A stretch of DNA of 64,000 nt, taken from contig CALGIG010000045.1 of NCBI GenBank assembly GCA_937915865.1, positions 62,001 through 126,000 on the forward strand, read 5' to 3'. Of this stretch, positions 27,278 through 35,441 are shown piece by piece. The notes beneath the pieces are model-generated. The model worked only from the letters and a program-made list of their open reading frames with translations, searched no databases and was not told where the DNA came from. This DNA comes from an uncultured Prolixibacteraceae bacterium. GTDB lineage: Bacteria > Bacteroidota > Bacteroidia > Bacteroidales > Prolixibacteraceae. The position numbers and the translations under genes were made by a program. Numbering within the stretch: the stretch's first letter is position 1; every line of letters starts with the position of its first letter.

Positions 27278-27285
27278 TATCTTTG
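27278..27285 (+). promoter_or_regulatory. -7 element of the tRNA-Arg promoter
   Basis: TATCTTTG matches TAnnTTTG. A -33-like GTTG lies at 27255-27258, 19 nt away. The tRNA begins 17 nt downstream. Confidence 0.55.
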
Positions 27286-27301
27286 CATCGCTTTTAGCAA
27301 T

Positions 27302-27374
27302 GGTCCCGTAGCTTAATGGATAGAGCATCTGACTACGGATCAGAAGGTTGGGGGTTCGAGTCTCTCCGGGATCA
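27302..27374 (+). tRNA. tRNA-Arg (anticodon ACG)
   Basis: A 73-nt cloverleaf. The acceptor stem GGTCCCG (27302-27308) pairs with CGGGATC (27367-27373), and the discriminator base is A. The anticodon stem TCTGA/TCAGA encloses the loop CTACGGA with anticodon ACG at 27335-27337. The T-loop is GGTTCGAGTC. CCA is not encoded. The ACG anticodon would be edited to ICG to read CGU/CGC/CGA. Confidence 0.95.
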
Positions 27375-27384
27375 CAGTAAAAAC

Positions 27385-27420
27385 AAAAGCCTTGATTAGC
27401 ATAAGTTAATCAAGGCTTTT
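27385..27420. terminator. Bidirectional terminator between tRNA-Arg and the PhnX-like gene
   Basis: AAAAGCCTTGATTA (27385-27398) and TAATCAAGGCTTTT (27407-27420) form a perfect 14-bp stem with an 8-nt loop. The A- and T-rich ends serve both the tRNA on the plus strand and the hydrolase gene ending at 27424 on the minus strand. Confidence 0.85.
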
Positions 27421-27423
27421 TAT

Positions 27424-28146
27424 TTATAGAATTTCTTCGAGAAGCGATTTAAATTGAATCATATTATCATACAATCCATCATTTTCTATATTTTCAAGCT
27501 GTTCTTTTGTATGCGTTCCATTGGTAACTCCAAGAGAAAGGTAACAACCCGCATTTTTGCCCTCGGCTAAATCAGATGGCGTGTCTCCAATCTTGATGAT
27601 TTTTCGTACATCATTTACATTGCAAAGTTCCATTGCACGAAATATCATAAATGGATTTGGACGGCCCGATTTCACCTGATCGCTACTTATCGAAGCATTG
27701 ATTAAGCCATTCCCAGCATATTTTTCATTTAAACCCTCATTCCATCCCAATTTTTGCAGGATAATATCGGTAACCTTGCGATAAAATCCAGTTGTCAGGG
27801 CAATTTTTATATCCTTTTGCTTTAAGAAATCAAAAATCTCAAGCGTACCTGCAGTTGGTAAAATTTCAGAAATAAGATAGTGATGTTCAAGAATTTCTTT
27901 AAACGCCTCATACGATTTGTTTATATGAACCTTTATTTCATTTTCAGTGGCACCAATTAATTGTTTATTCCACAAAGTTTCGAAAACGGTAAGTTTTGAC
28001 CATCCCATCATCGAATTTATTTCTTCTGGATTTGTAATTAAACCTGTTTGGTCCACGGCTTTCATGAAACAGTATTCCACTTCATTTTTATCTTGAATTG
28101 TTGTTCCGGCCATGTCGAAAACGATCATTTGAATGTTTTTATTCAT
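27424..28146 (-). CDS. PhnX-like HAD hydrolase (phosphonoacetaldehyde hydrolase type)
   Basis: 240 residues. The HAD nucleophile is Asp11 in VFDMAGTT. The cap domain has MGWSK, with Lys51 where true phosphonatase has its Schiff-base lysine, and the C-terminal motif is KIGDTPSDL. The DMAGT form matches the phosphonatase-like branch rather than classical PhnX (DWAGT). Expected reaction: phosphonoacetaldehyde + water to acetaldehyde + phosphate. Context supports this strongly, since regulator, PbfA-like and PhnW genes follow. It is transcribed with the XRE-cupin gene (7 nt apart), divergent from the lyase and transaminase. Confidence 0.8.
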   Translation of the reverse strand: MNKNIQMIVFDMAGTTIQDKNEVEYCFMKAVDQTGLITNPEEINSMMGWSKLTVFETLWNKQLIGATENEIKVHINKSYEAFKEILEHHYLISEILPTAGTLEIFDFLKQKDIKIALTTGFYRKVTDIILQKLGWNEGLNEKYAGNGLINASISSDQVKSGRPNPFMIFRAMELCNVNDVRKIIKIGDTPSDLAEGKNAGCYLSLGVTNGTHTKEQLENIENDGLYDNMIQFKSLLEEIL

Positions 28147-28153
28147 AAGTTTA

Positions 28154-28729
28154 TTATTTATTGAATAACAGATATATAACTAATACCAAGGCATTTTTTC
28201 CTGACTTGTTTATTTTCAAATGAGGTACACGACCATCGAAAAACAATGAATCGCCCTCTTCCATGGAAAGTAAAGTATTTCCCAATTGATAATCAATACA
28301 TCCAGATACGAGGTAAATAAATTCCATTCCATCCGTAGTTACCATTTCCCTTGTAGCATTGGGCTCAAGTTCAAGCAATACAGCATTAAATGTTACTTCG
28401 TTAAACGATTTGCTGATTATCGAATAGTAATTAAAGCCTATCGAATCTTCTTTATTCACCGGTTGATAATCATTCCTTTTGATTAACAAATAAAATGGTG
28501 AACCAGATTTATATTCGATTGATTCGAAAAAACTGCCAGGTTTTTCCCCAAGTGCATCAATAATATCCAGCAGCACAGGTAACGATGGGATGGTCCTCCC
28601 GTTTTCTACTCGTGAAAGTAGCCCTTTACTTACTCCGGATTTAATTGCAACATCAACAAGCTTTTGTTCTTTCGAAAGCCTGATGTCTTTAATTCGTTTA
28701 CCTATATTATTAATATCCTGAATGCTCAT
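28154..28729 (-). CDS. XRE-family regulator with C-terminal cupin domain
   Basis: 191 residues. Residues ~9-65 are a Cro/C1 helix-turn-helix (KLVDVAIKSGVSKGLLSRVENGRTIPSLPVLL). Residues ~105-190 are a cupin (LELEPNATREMVTTDGMEFIYLVSGCIDYQLG, EEGDSLFFDGRVPHLK). This HTH-cupin layout is typical of local regulators of amine and small-metabolite catabolism, where the cupin senses the ligand. It lies between the PhnX-like gene and the divergent pbfA-phnW genes, so it probably controls the AEP cluster from the 175-bp region at 28730-28903. Confidence 0.85.
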   Translation of the reverse strand: MSIQDINNIGKRIKDIRLSKEQKLVDVAIKSGVSKGLLSRVENGRTIPSLPVLLDIIDALGEKPGSFFESIEYKSGSPFYLLIKRNDYQPVNKEDSIGFNYYSIISKSFNEVTFNAVLLELEPNATREMVTTDGMEFIYLVSGCIDYQLGNTLLSMEEGDSLFFDGRVPHLKINKSGKNALVLVIYLLFNK

Positions 28730-28903
28730 AAAGTTTACTAATAGTAAAATATTTTAAAATTTAGATTTCAAATATACAAAAGAAAATTAATTTATTATAA
28801 GCCTGTATTTATTTAATATTTAATTAATAATATTTGAAATTAGTTCTATTTTTGAAATCATAAATTTACCATTAAAATTTTAGATGTTTTAATATAAGTA
28901 AAC

Positions 28904-30253
28904 ATGGACGATCGAATATTTAAAACCGAAGGAGATGTTAATCTAACAGAAGCGCGAAAAAGATGGGTAACCGAATTGCCAATGAAAACATTGGAGATAC
29001 TCTATGATGATGCCAACAGCTTTATTCATCAGGCATTGTCAACTCCATGTCTTGATGTTTTGACCAGTTGCGAAGGACCTTATCTAATCACAAATACTGG
29101 AAGAAAAATTCTTGATTTTCATGGGAACAATGTTCACCAGGTTGGGTACGGACATAAAACAGTAATACATGCTGTTACCCAAATGCTACAGCAACTACCT
29201 TTTTCACCACGAAGATATACTAATCCAACAGCGATCGAATTAGCGAAGAAACTCGGATTGTTAGTACCTGGATTAAACAGAGTGTTGTTTGCGCCGGGTG
29301 GTTCAGAGGCGAACTCGATGGCTTTAAAATTATCGCGACTTGTAACCGGAAGATTCAAAACTGTCTCGATGTGGGGCGCCTTTCATGGAGCCGGGCTTGA
29401 TGCAATTTCTGTTGGCGGAGAAGCCCCATTTAGAAAAAATGCGGGCCCTTTACTTACTGGAGCAGAACATATTCCACAACCATCAACATACCGTTCATTG
29501 TGTGATAATGATCCGCAACAGGATATTTATGTGGCACTAATCCGACAGATTTTCGAAAACGAAGGTGATGTTGGGGCGTTAATCGCCGAAACCATTCGTG
29601 ATACCGATGTACAAATACCTGTTACCGGATTTTGGCAAAAAGTCAGGAAATTATGCGACGAGTTTGAAGTAACACTTATCCTGGATGAAATTCCTATTTC
29701 GTTAGGAAGAACCGGAAAGTTCTTTGCATTTGAACATTATGGTATTGTACCGGACATTGTTACCATAGGTAAAGGTCTTGGTGGTGGAGTTTTTCCAATG
29801 GCTGCAATTTTAACCAGCGAAAAATATAATACTGTTGCAAAAAATTCCATCGGGCATTTTACACACGAGAAATCTCCCGTTGGAAGTGCTGCAGCCCTGG
29901 CGGTTTTAAAAGTAATTGAGCATGAAAACTTACTGGCGCGGGCTCAGGAATTAGGTGAAATAGTAAAAATGCGACTTTTGGAAATGAAAGATCACTATTC
30001 AATTATAGGCGATGTTCGCGGCATTGGCCTACTTTGGGGGATCGATCTGGTTACCGACAGAGATACTAAAGAACGCGCAATTACTGAAGCAGAAATAATC
30101 ATGTATGAATGCCTGAAAAATGGATTAAGCTTTAAAGTTTCGCAAGGGAATGTTATTACACTGAGCCCTCCACTCATTATATCAACAGAAGAATTGAATC
30201 GTGCTCTTGATATTTTAGAAGAAGCAATACAAAACATTTATAAAAACAAATAA
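28904..30253 (+). CDS. pbfA: PbfA-like PLP enzyme, (R)-1-hydroxy-2-aminoethylphosphonate ammonia-lyase
   Basis: 449 residues of the class III aminotransferase fold. The PLP lysine is Lys290 in TIGKGLGGG; other family marks are LILDEIPISLGRTGKFFAFE, APGGSEANSMALKL and HFTHEKSPVGSAAAL. The region upstream of the lysine and the neighbours (PhnW, PhnX-like) match PbfA, which converts (R)-1-hydroxy-2-aminoethylphosphonate to phosphonoacetaldehyde and ammonia by elimination instead of transamination. The identification rests on resemblance and context; a plain aminotransferase is the alternative. It begins a plus-strand operon, 16 nt before phnW. Confidence 0.75.
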   Translation: MDDRIFKTEGDVNLTEARKRWVTELPMKTLEILYDDANSFIHQALSTPCLDVLTSCEGPYLITNTGRKILDFHGNNVHQVGYGHKTVIHAVTQMLQQLPFSPRRYTNPTAIELAKKLGLLVPGLNRVLFAPGGSEANSMALKLSRLVTGRFKTVSMWGAFHGAGLDAISVGGEAPFRKNAGPLLTGAEHIPQPSTYRSLCDNDPQQDIYVALIRQIFENEGDVGALIAETIRDTDVQIPVTGFWQKVRKLCDEFEVTLILDEIPISLGRTGKFFAFEHYGIVPDIVTIGKGLGGGVFPMAAILTSEKYNTVAKNSIGHFTHEKSPVGSAAALAVLKVIEHENLLARAQELGEIVKMRLLEMKDHYSIIGDVRGIGLLWGIDLVTDRDTKERAITEAEIIMYECLKNGLSFKVSQGNVITLSPPLIISTEELNRALDILEEAIQNIYKNK

Positions 30254-30269
30254 TATAAATCATTACATT

Positions 30270-31385
30270 ATGGAAATAAATACATTGCCCGACAATCCAT
30301 ATTTGCTGTTAACTCCAGGCCCACTTTCAACCAGCAAAACAGTAAAAGCAGCTATGTTACGAGACTGGTGTACCTGGGACGAAGACTATAACATAAATAT
30401 CGTGCAGCAAATCAGGGAAAAACTACTACAATTGGCAACAAGTACTATTGGTGAATATACTTCTGTCTTAATGCAGGGTAGTGGCAGTTTTGGTGTTGAA
30501 TCTGTTCTGGGGTCAACTCTTTCGTCAAATGACAAAGTACTGATTATTGCAAATGGCGCTTATGGTAATCGCATGGCTCAAATTTCCAAGGTACTCAATT
30601 TAAATCATTTGGTTTATAATCTACCTGAAATATGCATTCCTGATATCATAGAAATTCAGCAGTTACTCGAAGATAATCCAGATATAACCCATGTAGCTAT
30701 AGTGCATTGCGAAACGACCACTGGCATTTTGAATCCTGTTAAAGAAATTACTACACTGGCTAAGAAATACAACAAAGTAACTATTGTTGACGCTATGAGT
30801 AGCTTTGGAGGTATTCCAATTGACCTTAATGATTGGCAAATTGATTATTTGATAAGTTCAGCAAACAAATGTATTCAGGGCGTACCAGGATTTTCGTTTA
30901 TAATAGCCCGGACCAAATTGCTTGAACAATGTAAAGGGCAGGCACGCTCACTTTCTCTTGATCTGTACGATCAATGGGCGACAATGGAAAAAGGCAAAGG
31001 TAAATGGCGTTTTACTTCACCAACGCATGTTGTTCGGGCATTTTTACAAGCATTACACGAGTTGGATGCCGAAGGTGGTATAATAAAACGTTATGAGCGC
31101 TACACTAAGAACCAACAAATTCTTGTACAAGGTATGCGAAATCTGGGTTTTGAAACTTTGTTACCAGATTCGCTTCATTCACCAATAATTACTTCATTTC
31201 TGTCTCCGAAAGAAGAGGTATACTCTTTCATGAAATTTTATGAATCGTTGAAACAGAACGGATTTGTTATTTATCCGGGTAAAGTAACTCAAGGAGATAC
31301 TTTCAGAATTGGAAATATTGGCGAAGTTTTTCCTGCCGACATGGAACGTTTAATCCGCACGATTAAAACAGTGAAATTCTGGTAA
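30270..31385 (+). CDS. phnW: 2-Aminoethylphosphonate:pyruvate transaminase
   Basis: 371 residues, the normal length. It converts AEP + pyruvate to phosphonoacetaldehyde + alanine, the first step of AEP breakdown. Visible features are LLTPGPLSTSKTVK at the start with RDWCTWDEDY, MQGSGSFGVESVLGS for cofactor binding, the aspartate in VDAMSSFGGIPIDL, and the PLP lysine at Lys200 in ISSANKCIQGVPGFSF. The C-terminal PGKVTQGDTFRIGNIGEV is also diagnostic. Close linkage to pbfA and the PhnX-like gene supports the assignment. Confidence 0.95.
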   Translation: MEINTLPDNPYLLLTPGPLSTSKTVKAAMLRDWCTWDEDYNINIVQQIREKLLQLATSTIGEYTSVLMQGSGSFGVESVLGSTLSSNDKVLIIANGAYGNRMAQISKVLNLNHLVYNLPEICIPDIIEIQQLLEDNPDITHVAIVHCETTTGILNPVKEITTLAKKYNKVTIVDAMSSFGGIPIDLNDWQIDYLISSANKCIQGVPGFSFIIARTKLLEQCKGQARSLSLDLYDQWATMEKGKGKWRFTSPTHVVRAFLQALHELDAEGGIIKRYERYTKNQQILVQGMRNLGFETLLPDSLHSPIITSFLSPKEEVYSFMKFYESLKQNGFVIYPGKVTQGDTFRIGNIGEVFPADMERLIRTIKTVKFW

Positions 31386-31731
31386 AAAACATATTAATCT
31401 GAATGAAAGCAGACAAATGATTTAATAATCGTTTATCTGCTTTTTTTATTAAGGTTTAATTTTAAAAATATTACATTTTAATTAATACACACCCACAAAC
31501 AATAGGGTTAAATAATAAAAACAACTAAAAAATTATCTATTCGTTAATTTTTATTAGGGGTATGTTGTAAATTGATATTTTTTGGAAATATTCAACATCT
31601 TTGTGTAACAGCAAGCAATTATTCTTCACTTTGTTCAAATCCACAGTGAGCAATAGAACGATTTTTGGCTGTTAAAACAATGCAAAAAGTTGCATTTCAG
31701 AGATTCAACATTAACACCTAAAACAACTAGA
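31386..31731. other. Intergenic region between phnW and the MFS gene
   Basis: About 345 bp. It contains the phnW terminator (31408-31447) and then an AT-rich stretch with a possible promoter around 31575-31605 (TTTGGAAATATTC, CATCTTTG), which suggests that the transporter has its own start. No ORF of note. Confidence 0.4.
31408..31447 (+). terminator. Intrinsic terminator of phnW
   Basis: AGCAGACAAATGATT (31408-31422) pairs at 13 of 15 positions with AATCGTTTATCTGCT (31427-31441), with a 4-nt loop, followed by seven Ts. Confidence 0.8.
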
Positions 31732-33012
31732 ATGGCTTCAAGTATTTCTCCTTTGATGAAAAAGTGGAGGTATCAGATTTTTACAGTAACATGGTTAGCT
31801 TACTTCGCTATGTATTTCTGCCGAAAAAATTATAGTGTTGTAATGCCCGTAATGAACAGAGAATTAAATACTAGCAAAGAAGAATTCGCCATTGTTATCA
31901 CCGTTTATAGTATTATGTATATGCTTGGGCAATTCCTAAGCGGCTATTTGAGCGATAGGAAAGGCGCCAGGATTATCGTAGGCATTGGCCTTATTATCTC
32001 TGTTGTATCAAATTTCTTCATGGGATGGGCCGGAACTGTTGGTTCTTTCATTTTTCTGATGAGTTTAAATGGATTGGGACAATCGTCAGGTTGGTCAGGA
32101 CTGATAAAAAACATGACTCCCTGGTATCGGAAAGAAGAGCGCGGAGTGGTAATGTCGTTCTGGACAACCTGCTATGTTATTGGAGGAATTGCTGCAACTG
32201 CATTTGCAACCTACTGGATTACCGATCAACATTTTTTACCAGAACTTGCATGGAAGCGGGCATTCTTTATGCCATCAATTCTAGTATTTGCTATCGCACT
32301 GATTTACATTGTATTTACGCGAAATAAACCAGAAGATATTGGATTGGAATCATTTGAAGAAGACAGTTCGTCATCTGAAAAAACAAGTAAGAAACAGGCT
32401 CAGCTTGCTGTACTGAAAAATGGGGCTGTGTGGATTGCGGCAATCATGTATTTTTTTGTGAAATTTACCCGATATGCCTTTTTATTCTGGTTACCTTTAT
32501 ATTTATCCGAAGCGTTAAAATATTCCGATACTCAGGCTGGTTATACATCAATAGCTTATGAAGCTATCGGCTTTTTTGGAATACTGGTTGCTGGTTTTGG
32601 TTCCGACTATTTGTTCAAATCGCGACGTTTTCCAATTGCAGCAATTATGCTTTTCGGATTGGCGCTGATGCTCTTTTTACAACCACAATTGAGTAAAATG
32701 GGTATGGTTCCAACCATTATTTCGATTGGGATGATTGGCTTTTTTACTTATGGCCCTGATTCAATTATGTCGGGCGCAGCAGCAATGGATATGGGAAAAG
32801 ATCAGGGGGCAGCCCTTGCAGCCGGAGTAATCAACGGCGTAGGTTCTGCCGGGCAATTACTTTCACCAATGGTAGTTGCATTTGTATCAGCTAAATATGG
32901 ATGGGATGCCTTATTCGAAATGTTTGTTGTTGTCGCACTAATTGCAGCAATACTTCTCCTTTTTAAATGGAATTATGGGAAAGATAATAATACTATTTTG
33001 AAACCACTTTAA
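31732..33012 (+). CDS. MFS transporter of the organophosphate:phosphate antiporter type
   Basis: 426 residues from the ATG at 31732 (a TTG 42 nt earlier is less likely). Twelve transmembrane helices are evident. The family marks are RYQIFTVTWLAYFAMYFCRKNYSVVMP near the start, SGYLSDRKGARIIVG between helices 2 and 3, SGWSGLIKNMTPWYRKEERG and GFFTYGPDSIMSGAAAMDMG, as in GlpT/UhpT/phosphoglycerate transporters. It probably imports a phosphorylated or phosphonate compound in exchange for phosphate; position after phnW makes AEP or hydroxy-AEP a reasonable guess, not a proof. Convergent with eutC. Confidence 0.8.
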   Translation: MASSISPLMKKWRYQIFTVTWLAYFAMYFCRKNYSVVMPVMNRELNTSKEEFAIVITVYSIMYMLGQFLSGYLSDRKGARIIVGIGLIISVVSNFFMGWAGTVGSFIFLMSLNGLGQSSGWSGLIKNMTPWYRKEERGVVMSFWTTCYVIGGIAATAFATYWITDQHFLPELAWKRAFFMPSILVFAIALIYIVFTRNKPEDIGLESFEEDSSSSEKTSKKQAQLAVLKNGAVWIAAIMYFFVKFTRYAFLFWLPLYLSEALKYSDTQAGYTSIAYEAIGFFGILVAGFGSDYLFKSRRFPIAAIMLFGLALMLFLQPQLSKMGMVPTIISIGMIGFFTYGPDSIMSGAAAMDMGKDQGAALAAGVINGVGSAGQLLSPMVVAFVSAKYGWDALFEMFVVVALIAAILLLFKWNYGKDNNTILKPL

Positions 33013-33026
33013 CCGATATACAATAG

Positions 33027-33075
33027 AAAACGATGGGAAACTTTCAAAGCTGAATTGTTTCCTGTCGTTTTTACT
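33027..33075. terminator. Terminator between convergent MFS and eutC genes
   Basis: AAAACGATGGGAAAC (33027-33041) pairs at 13 of 15 positions with GTTTCCTGTCGTTTT (33057-33071), followed by a T-rich tail on the plus strand and preceded by A-rich DNA for the minus strand. Confidence 0.7.
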
Positions 33076-33096
33076 TTTCCTTTTGTTTTAAAAACT

Positions 33097-33870
33097 TTAT
33101 TCTGAACTTAATTGACCCAATTCAAGTTTAATTTCCACTCCACTTATTTTCCGAAGAAAAGATTGCTCAATAAGGTATGATAAAATTCGTGTTGCGTCCC
33201 AATAATTTAGTCCATCGGGATGAATATTGGAAATACAATTACGTCGTTCGTCAGTTAATCCAACTTCAGGAGCATAAGTTGTGTAAATCCCCATGCTTTC
33301 GTGTGACGAAAGTCCCGGCCGCTCACCAATCATAATTGCAGTAAAACGGGCATTGAGTAATTTCCCAATTTCATCACCAATAGCTACACGTCCCTGATTA
33401 ACCAATGCCACAGCTATTTTGTATTTTAATGACAATACTGGAATAATCAATTTCAGGACTTCAAAAGCATGAAGATTTATGGCATCAGCCGAAAGGCCAT
33501 CAGCTAAAATAAAAACTACATCAAACGATTTACCAATTTCTTTAAGCAAGGAAACTGATTGTTGGTTAAGCCTTCTTCCCAAATCCGGACGTTTCAGGTA
33601 CTGCATCCGGTCTTCAACATTACTATTCAGTACATAAACAGGAACATCCAGTCCTTTTAAATTTTGTTGTATTTCGGTAATATTAAGGTCCGAATAAATA
33701 GCATCTTTAGCCTCAGCATGAGCCAGTTTAAAAGCGAGAACTTCTCGCAAGGGAAGACTACCACCCACATTTCCAAGAGCAATCCGGGCTTTAGTGAAAT
33801 CTTTGAGGCTTGTCCATGCATCTTCCTGAATAACTGAACCTACTTTTGAAACAGAATCTTCCTGTATCAT
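33097..33870 (-). CDS. eutC: Ethanolamine ammonia-lyase small subunit
   Basis: 257 residues. With EutB it forms the adenosylcobalamin-dependent lyase that turns ethanolamine into acetaldehyde and ammonia. Family segments include FTKARIALGNVGGSLPLREVL, RPDLGRRL, VFILADGLSA, ALVNQGRVAIGDEIG, MIGERPGLSS and DERRNCISNIHPDGL, the last around the B12-contacting region. Its ATG overlaps the eutB stop (ATGA, 33867-33870), so the two subunits are translationally coupled. No signal peptide and no microcompartment-targeting extension are obvious. Confidence 0.95.
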   Translation of the reverse strand: MIQEDSVSKVGSVIQEDAWTSLKDFTKARIALGNVGGSLPLREVLAFKLAHAEAKDAIYSDLNITEIQQNLKGLDVPVYVLNSNVEDRMQYLKRPDLGRRLNQQSVSLLKEIGKSFDVVFILADGLSADAINLHAFEVLKLIIPVLSLKYKIAVALVNQGRVAIGDEIGKLLNARFTAIMIGERPGLSSHESMGIYTTYAPEVGLTDERRNCISNIHPDGLNYWDATRILSYLIEQSFLRKISGVEIKLELGQLSSE

Positions 33871-35234
33871 GTTTTTAATAATTTATGCGATTTATTAATT
33901 TGCAATCGATTTCCCCTATCGTCGGTAATGCCCGATAACAATAACCACCGCTCAAATTCAGGGGCAGGTTTTTTCTTTAAAACTTTCCGAATATACATGG
34001 CATCGTGAAAAGAAGTCGACTGATAATTAAGCATGATATCATCAGCACCAGGAACACCCATAATAAAATTAACTCCGGCAACACCCAGCAGGGTGAGTAA
34101 ATTATCCATGTCGTCCTGATCGGCTTCGGTATGATTGGTATAGCAAACATCTTCACCCATAGGCAAACCAAGCAATTTCGCACAAAAATGATCTTCGAGA
34201 GCTGCACGGATAATTTGTTTCCCGTCATACAAATATTCTGGCCCAATAAAGCCAACAACCGTATTTACCAAAAATGGATTGAATTTACGGGCAACAGCAT
34301 AAGCGCGAGCTTCGCAGGTCTGCTGATCGACACCAAAATTAGCATTGGCCGACAAGGCTGATCCTTGTCCGGTTTCGAAATACATAACTTGATTCCCTAT
34401 TGTTCCCCGTTTCAGTGCACTCGCGGCTTCCCAGGCTTCCTGAAGAATAGATAAATTTACACCAAACGAAGCATTGGTTTTTTCGGTCCCGCCAATGGAT
34501 TGAAAGACCAGGTCGACAGGCGCTTTATTTATAATTTTTAGAGCAGTGGTTACGTGGCAAAGAACGCAAGACTGGGTAGGAATATCGAATTTCAGCCGGA
34601 TATGATCGAGCATCTTCAATAGTTCACAAACTATTTCGGGGCTGTCGGTTGCGGGATTAATCCCTATAACAGCATCGCCACACCCATACATTAAACCATC
34701 GATAGTACTGGCGGCAATAGCTCGCGAATCATCCACCGGACTATTAGGTTGTAACCGAACAGATAGTCGGCCAGGAAGACCTACTGTAGTTCTGAATTTA
34801 CTAATTACCGTACATTTTTGAGCCACTACAATCAAATCCTGATTACGCATAAGTTTTGAGGTGGCAGCAACCATTTCAGGAGTTAATCCGGAAGCTAGTT
34901 TTGTCAATATTTCTGTGCTTGCAGCTTCAGTTAAAAGCCAATCCCGAAATTCACCAACTGTTAAGTGGGCAACAGTTTCGAACGCTTGAGAGTTGTGTGA
35001 GTCAATAATCAGTCGGGTAATTTCGTCCTGTTCGTAAGGAATAATTGCCTCATTTAAAAAGGATATTAACGGAACTTCACTTAAGGCCATCTGCGCGGCC
35101 ACCCGTTCGGCATTACTTTCGGCAGCCACACCGGCGAGTGCATCTCCACTTCTGAAAGGCGTTGCCTTTGCCATCAAAGTTTTCAGATCATCAAAGACAT
35201 AATTTCGGCCTTGAATTGAGCATTTATATCCCAT
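33867..35234 (-). CDS. eutB: Ethanolamine ammonia-lyase large subunit
   Basis: 455 residues, the normal length for the catalytic TIM-barrel subunit that holds substrate and the adenosyl radical. Recognisable segments: RSGDALAGVAAES, NEAIIPYEQDEITRLIIDSHN, LMRNQDLIVVAQKC, GCGDAVIGINPATDS, QSIGGTEKTNASFG, MYFETGQGSALSANANFG and MGVPGADDIMLNYQSTSFHD. It heads the two-gene eutBC unit. Neither the reactivase EutA, the adenosyltransferase EutT nor shell proteins are nearby, which differs from enterobacterial eut operons. Confidence 0.97.
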   Translation of the reverse strand: MGYKCSIQGRNYVFDDLKTLMAKATPFRSGDALAGVAAESNAERVAAQMALSEVPLISFLNEAIIPYEQDEITRLIIDSHNSQAFETVAHLTVGEFRDWLLTEAASTEILTKLASGLTPEMVAATSKLMRNQDLIVVAQKCTVISKFRTTVGLPGRLSVRLQPNSPVDDSRAIAASTIDGLMYGCGDAVIGINPATDSPEIVCELLKMLDHIRLKFDIPTQSCVLCHVTTALKIINKAPVDLVFQSIGGTEKTNASFGVNLSILQEAWEAASALKRGTIGNQVMYFETGQGSALSANANFGVDQQTCEARAYAVARKFNPFLVNTVVGFIGPEYLYDGKQIIRAALEDHFCAKLLGLPMGEDVCYTNHTEADQDDMDNLLTLLGVAGVNFIMGVPGADDIMLNYQSTSFHDAMYIRKVLKKKPAPEFERWLLLSGITDDRGNRLQINKSHKLLKT

Positions 35235-35441
35235 AATTATAGAATTACTATCAAATTGCTACATCAGAATTTTAAACTTTTTAATATAGCTTTTAAATTT
35301 GTTTTGACACCTATAACAAAAGAAATTGGAATATGGCTTTAACAAATACTTAATTTAAAACCTGTCAATTCAGAATTTTGCAATAAAAATTAAAACCATT
35401 TCAAATTGAGACTAACCTTTGGCAGATAGAAACTCAGAATA

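Noticed and set aside
33097..35234. Bacterial microcompartment for ethanolamine use
   Set aside because: Only eutB and eutC are present. No shell protein, EutA, EutE, EutG or targeting peptide is seen.
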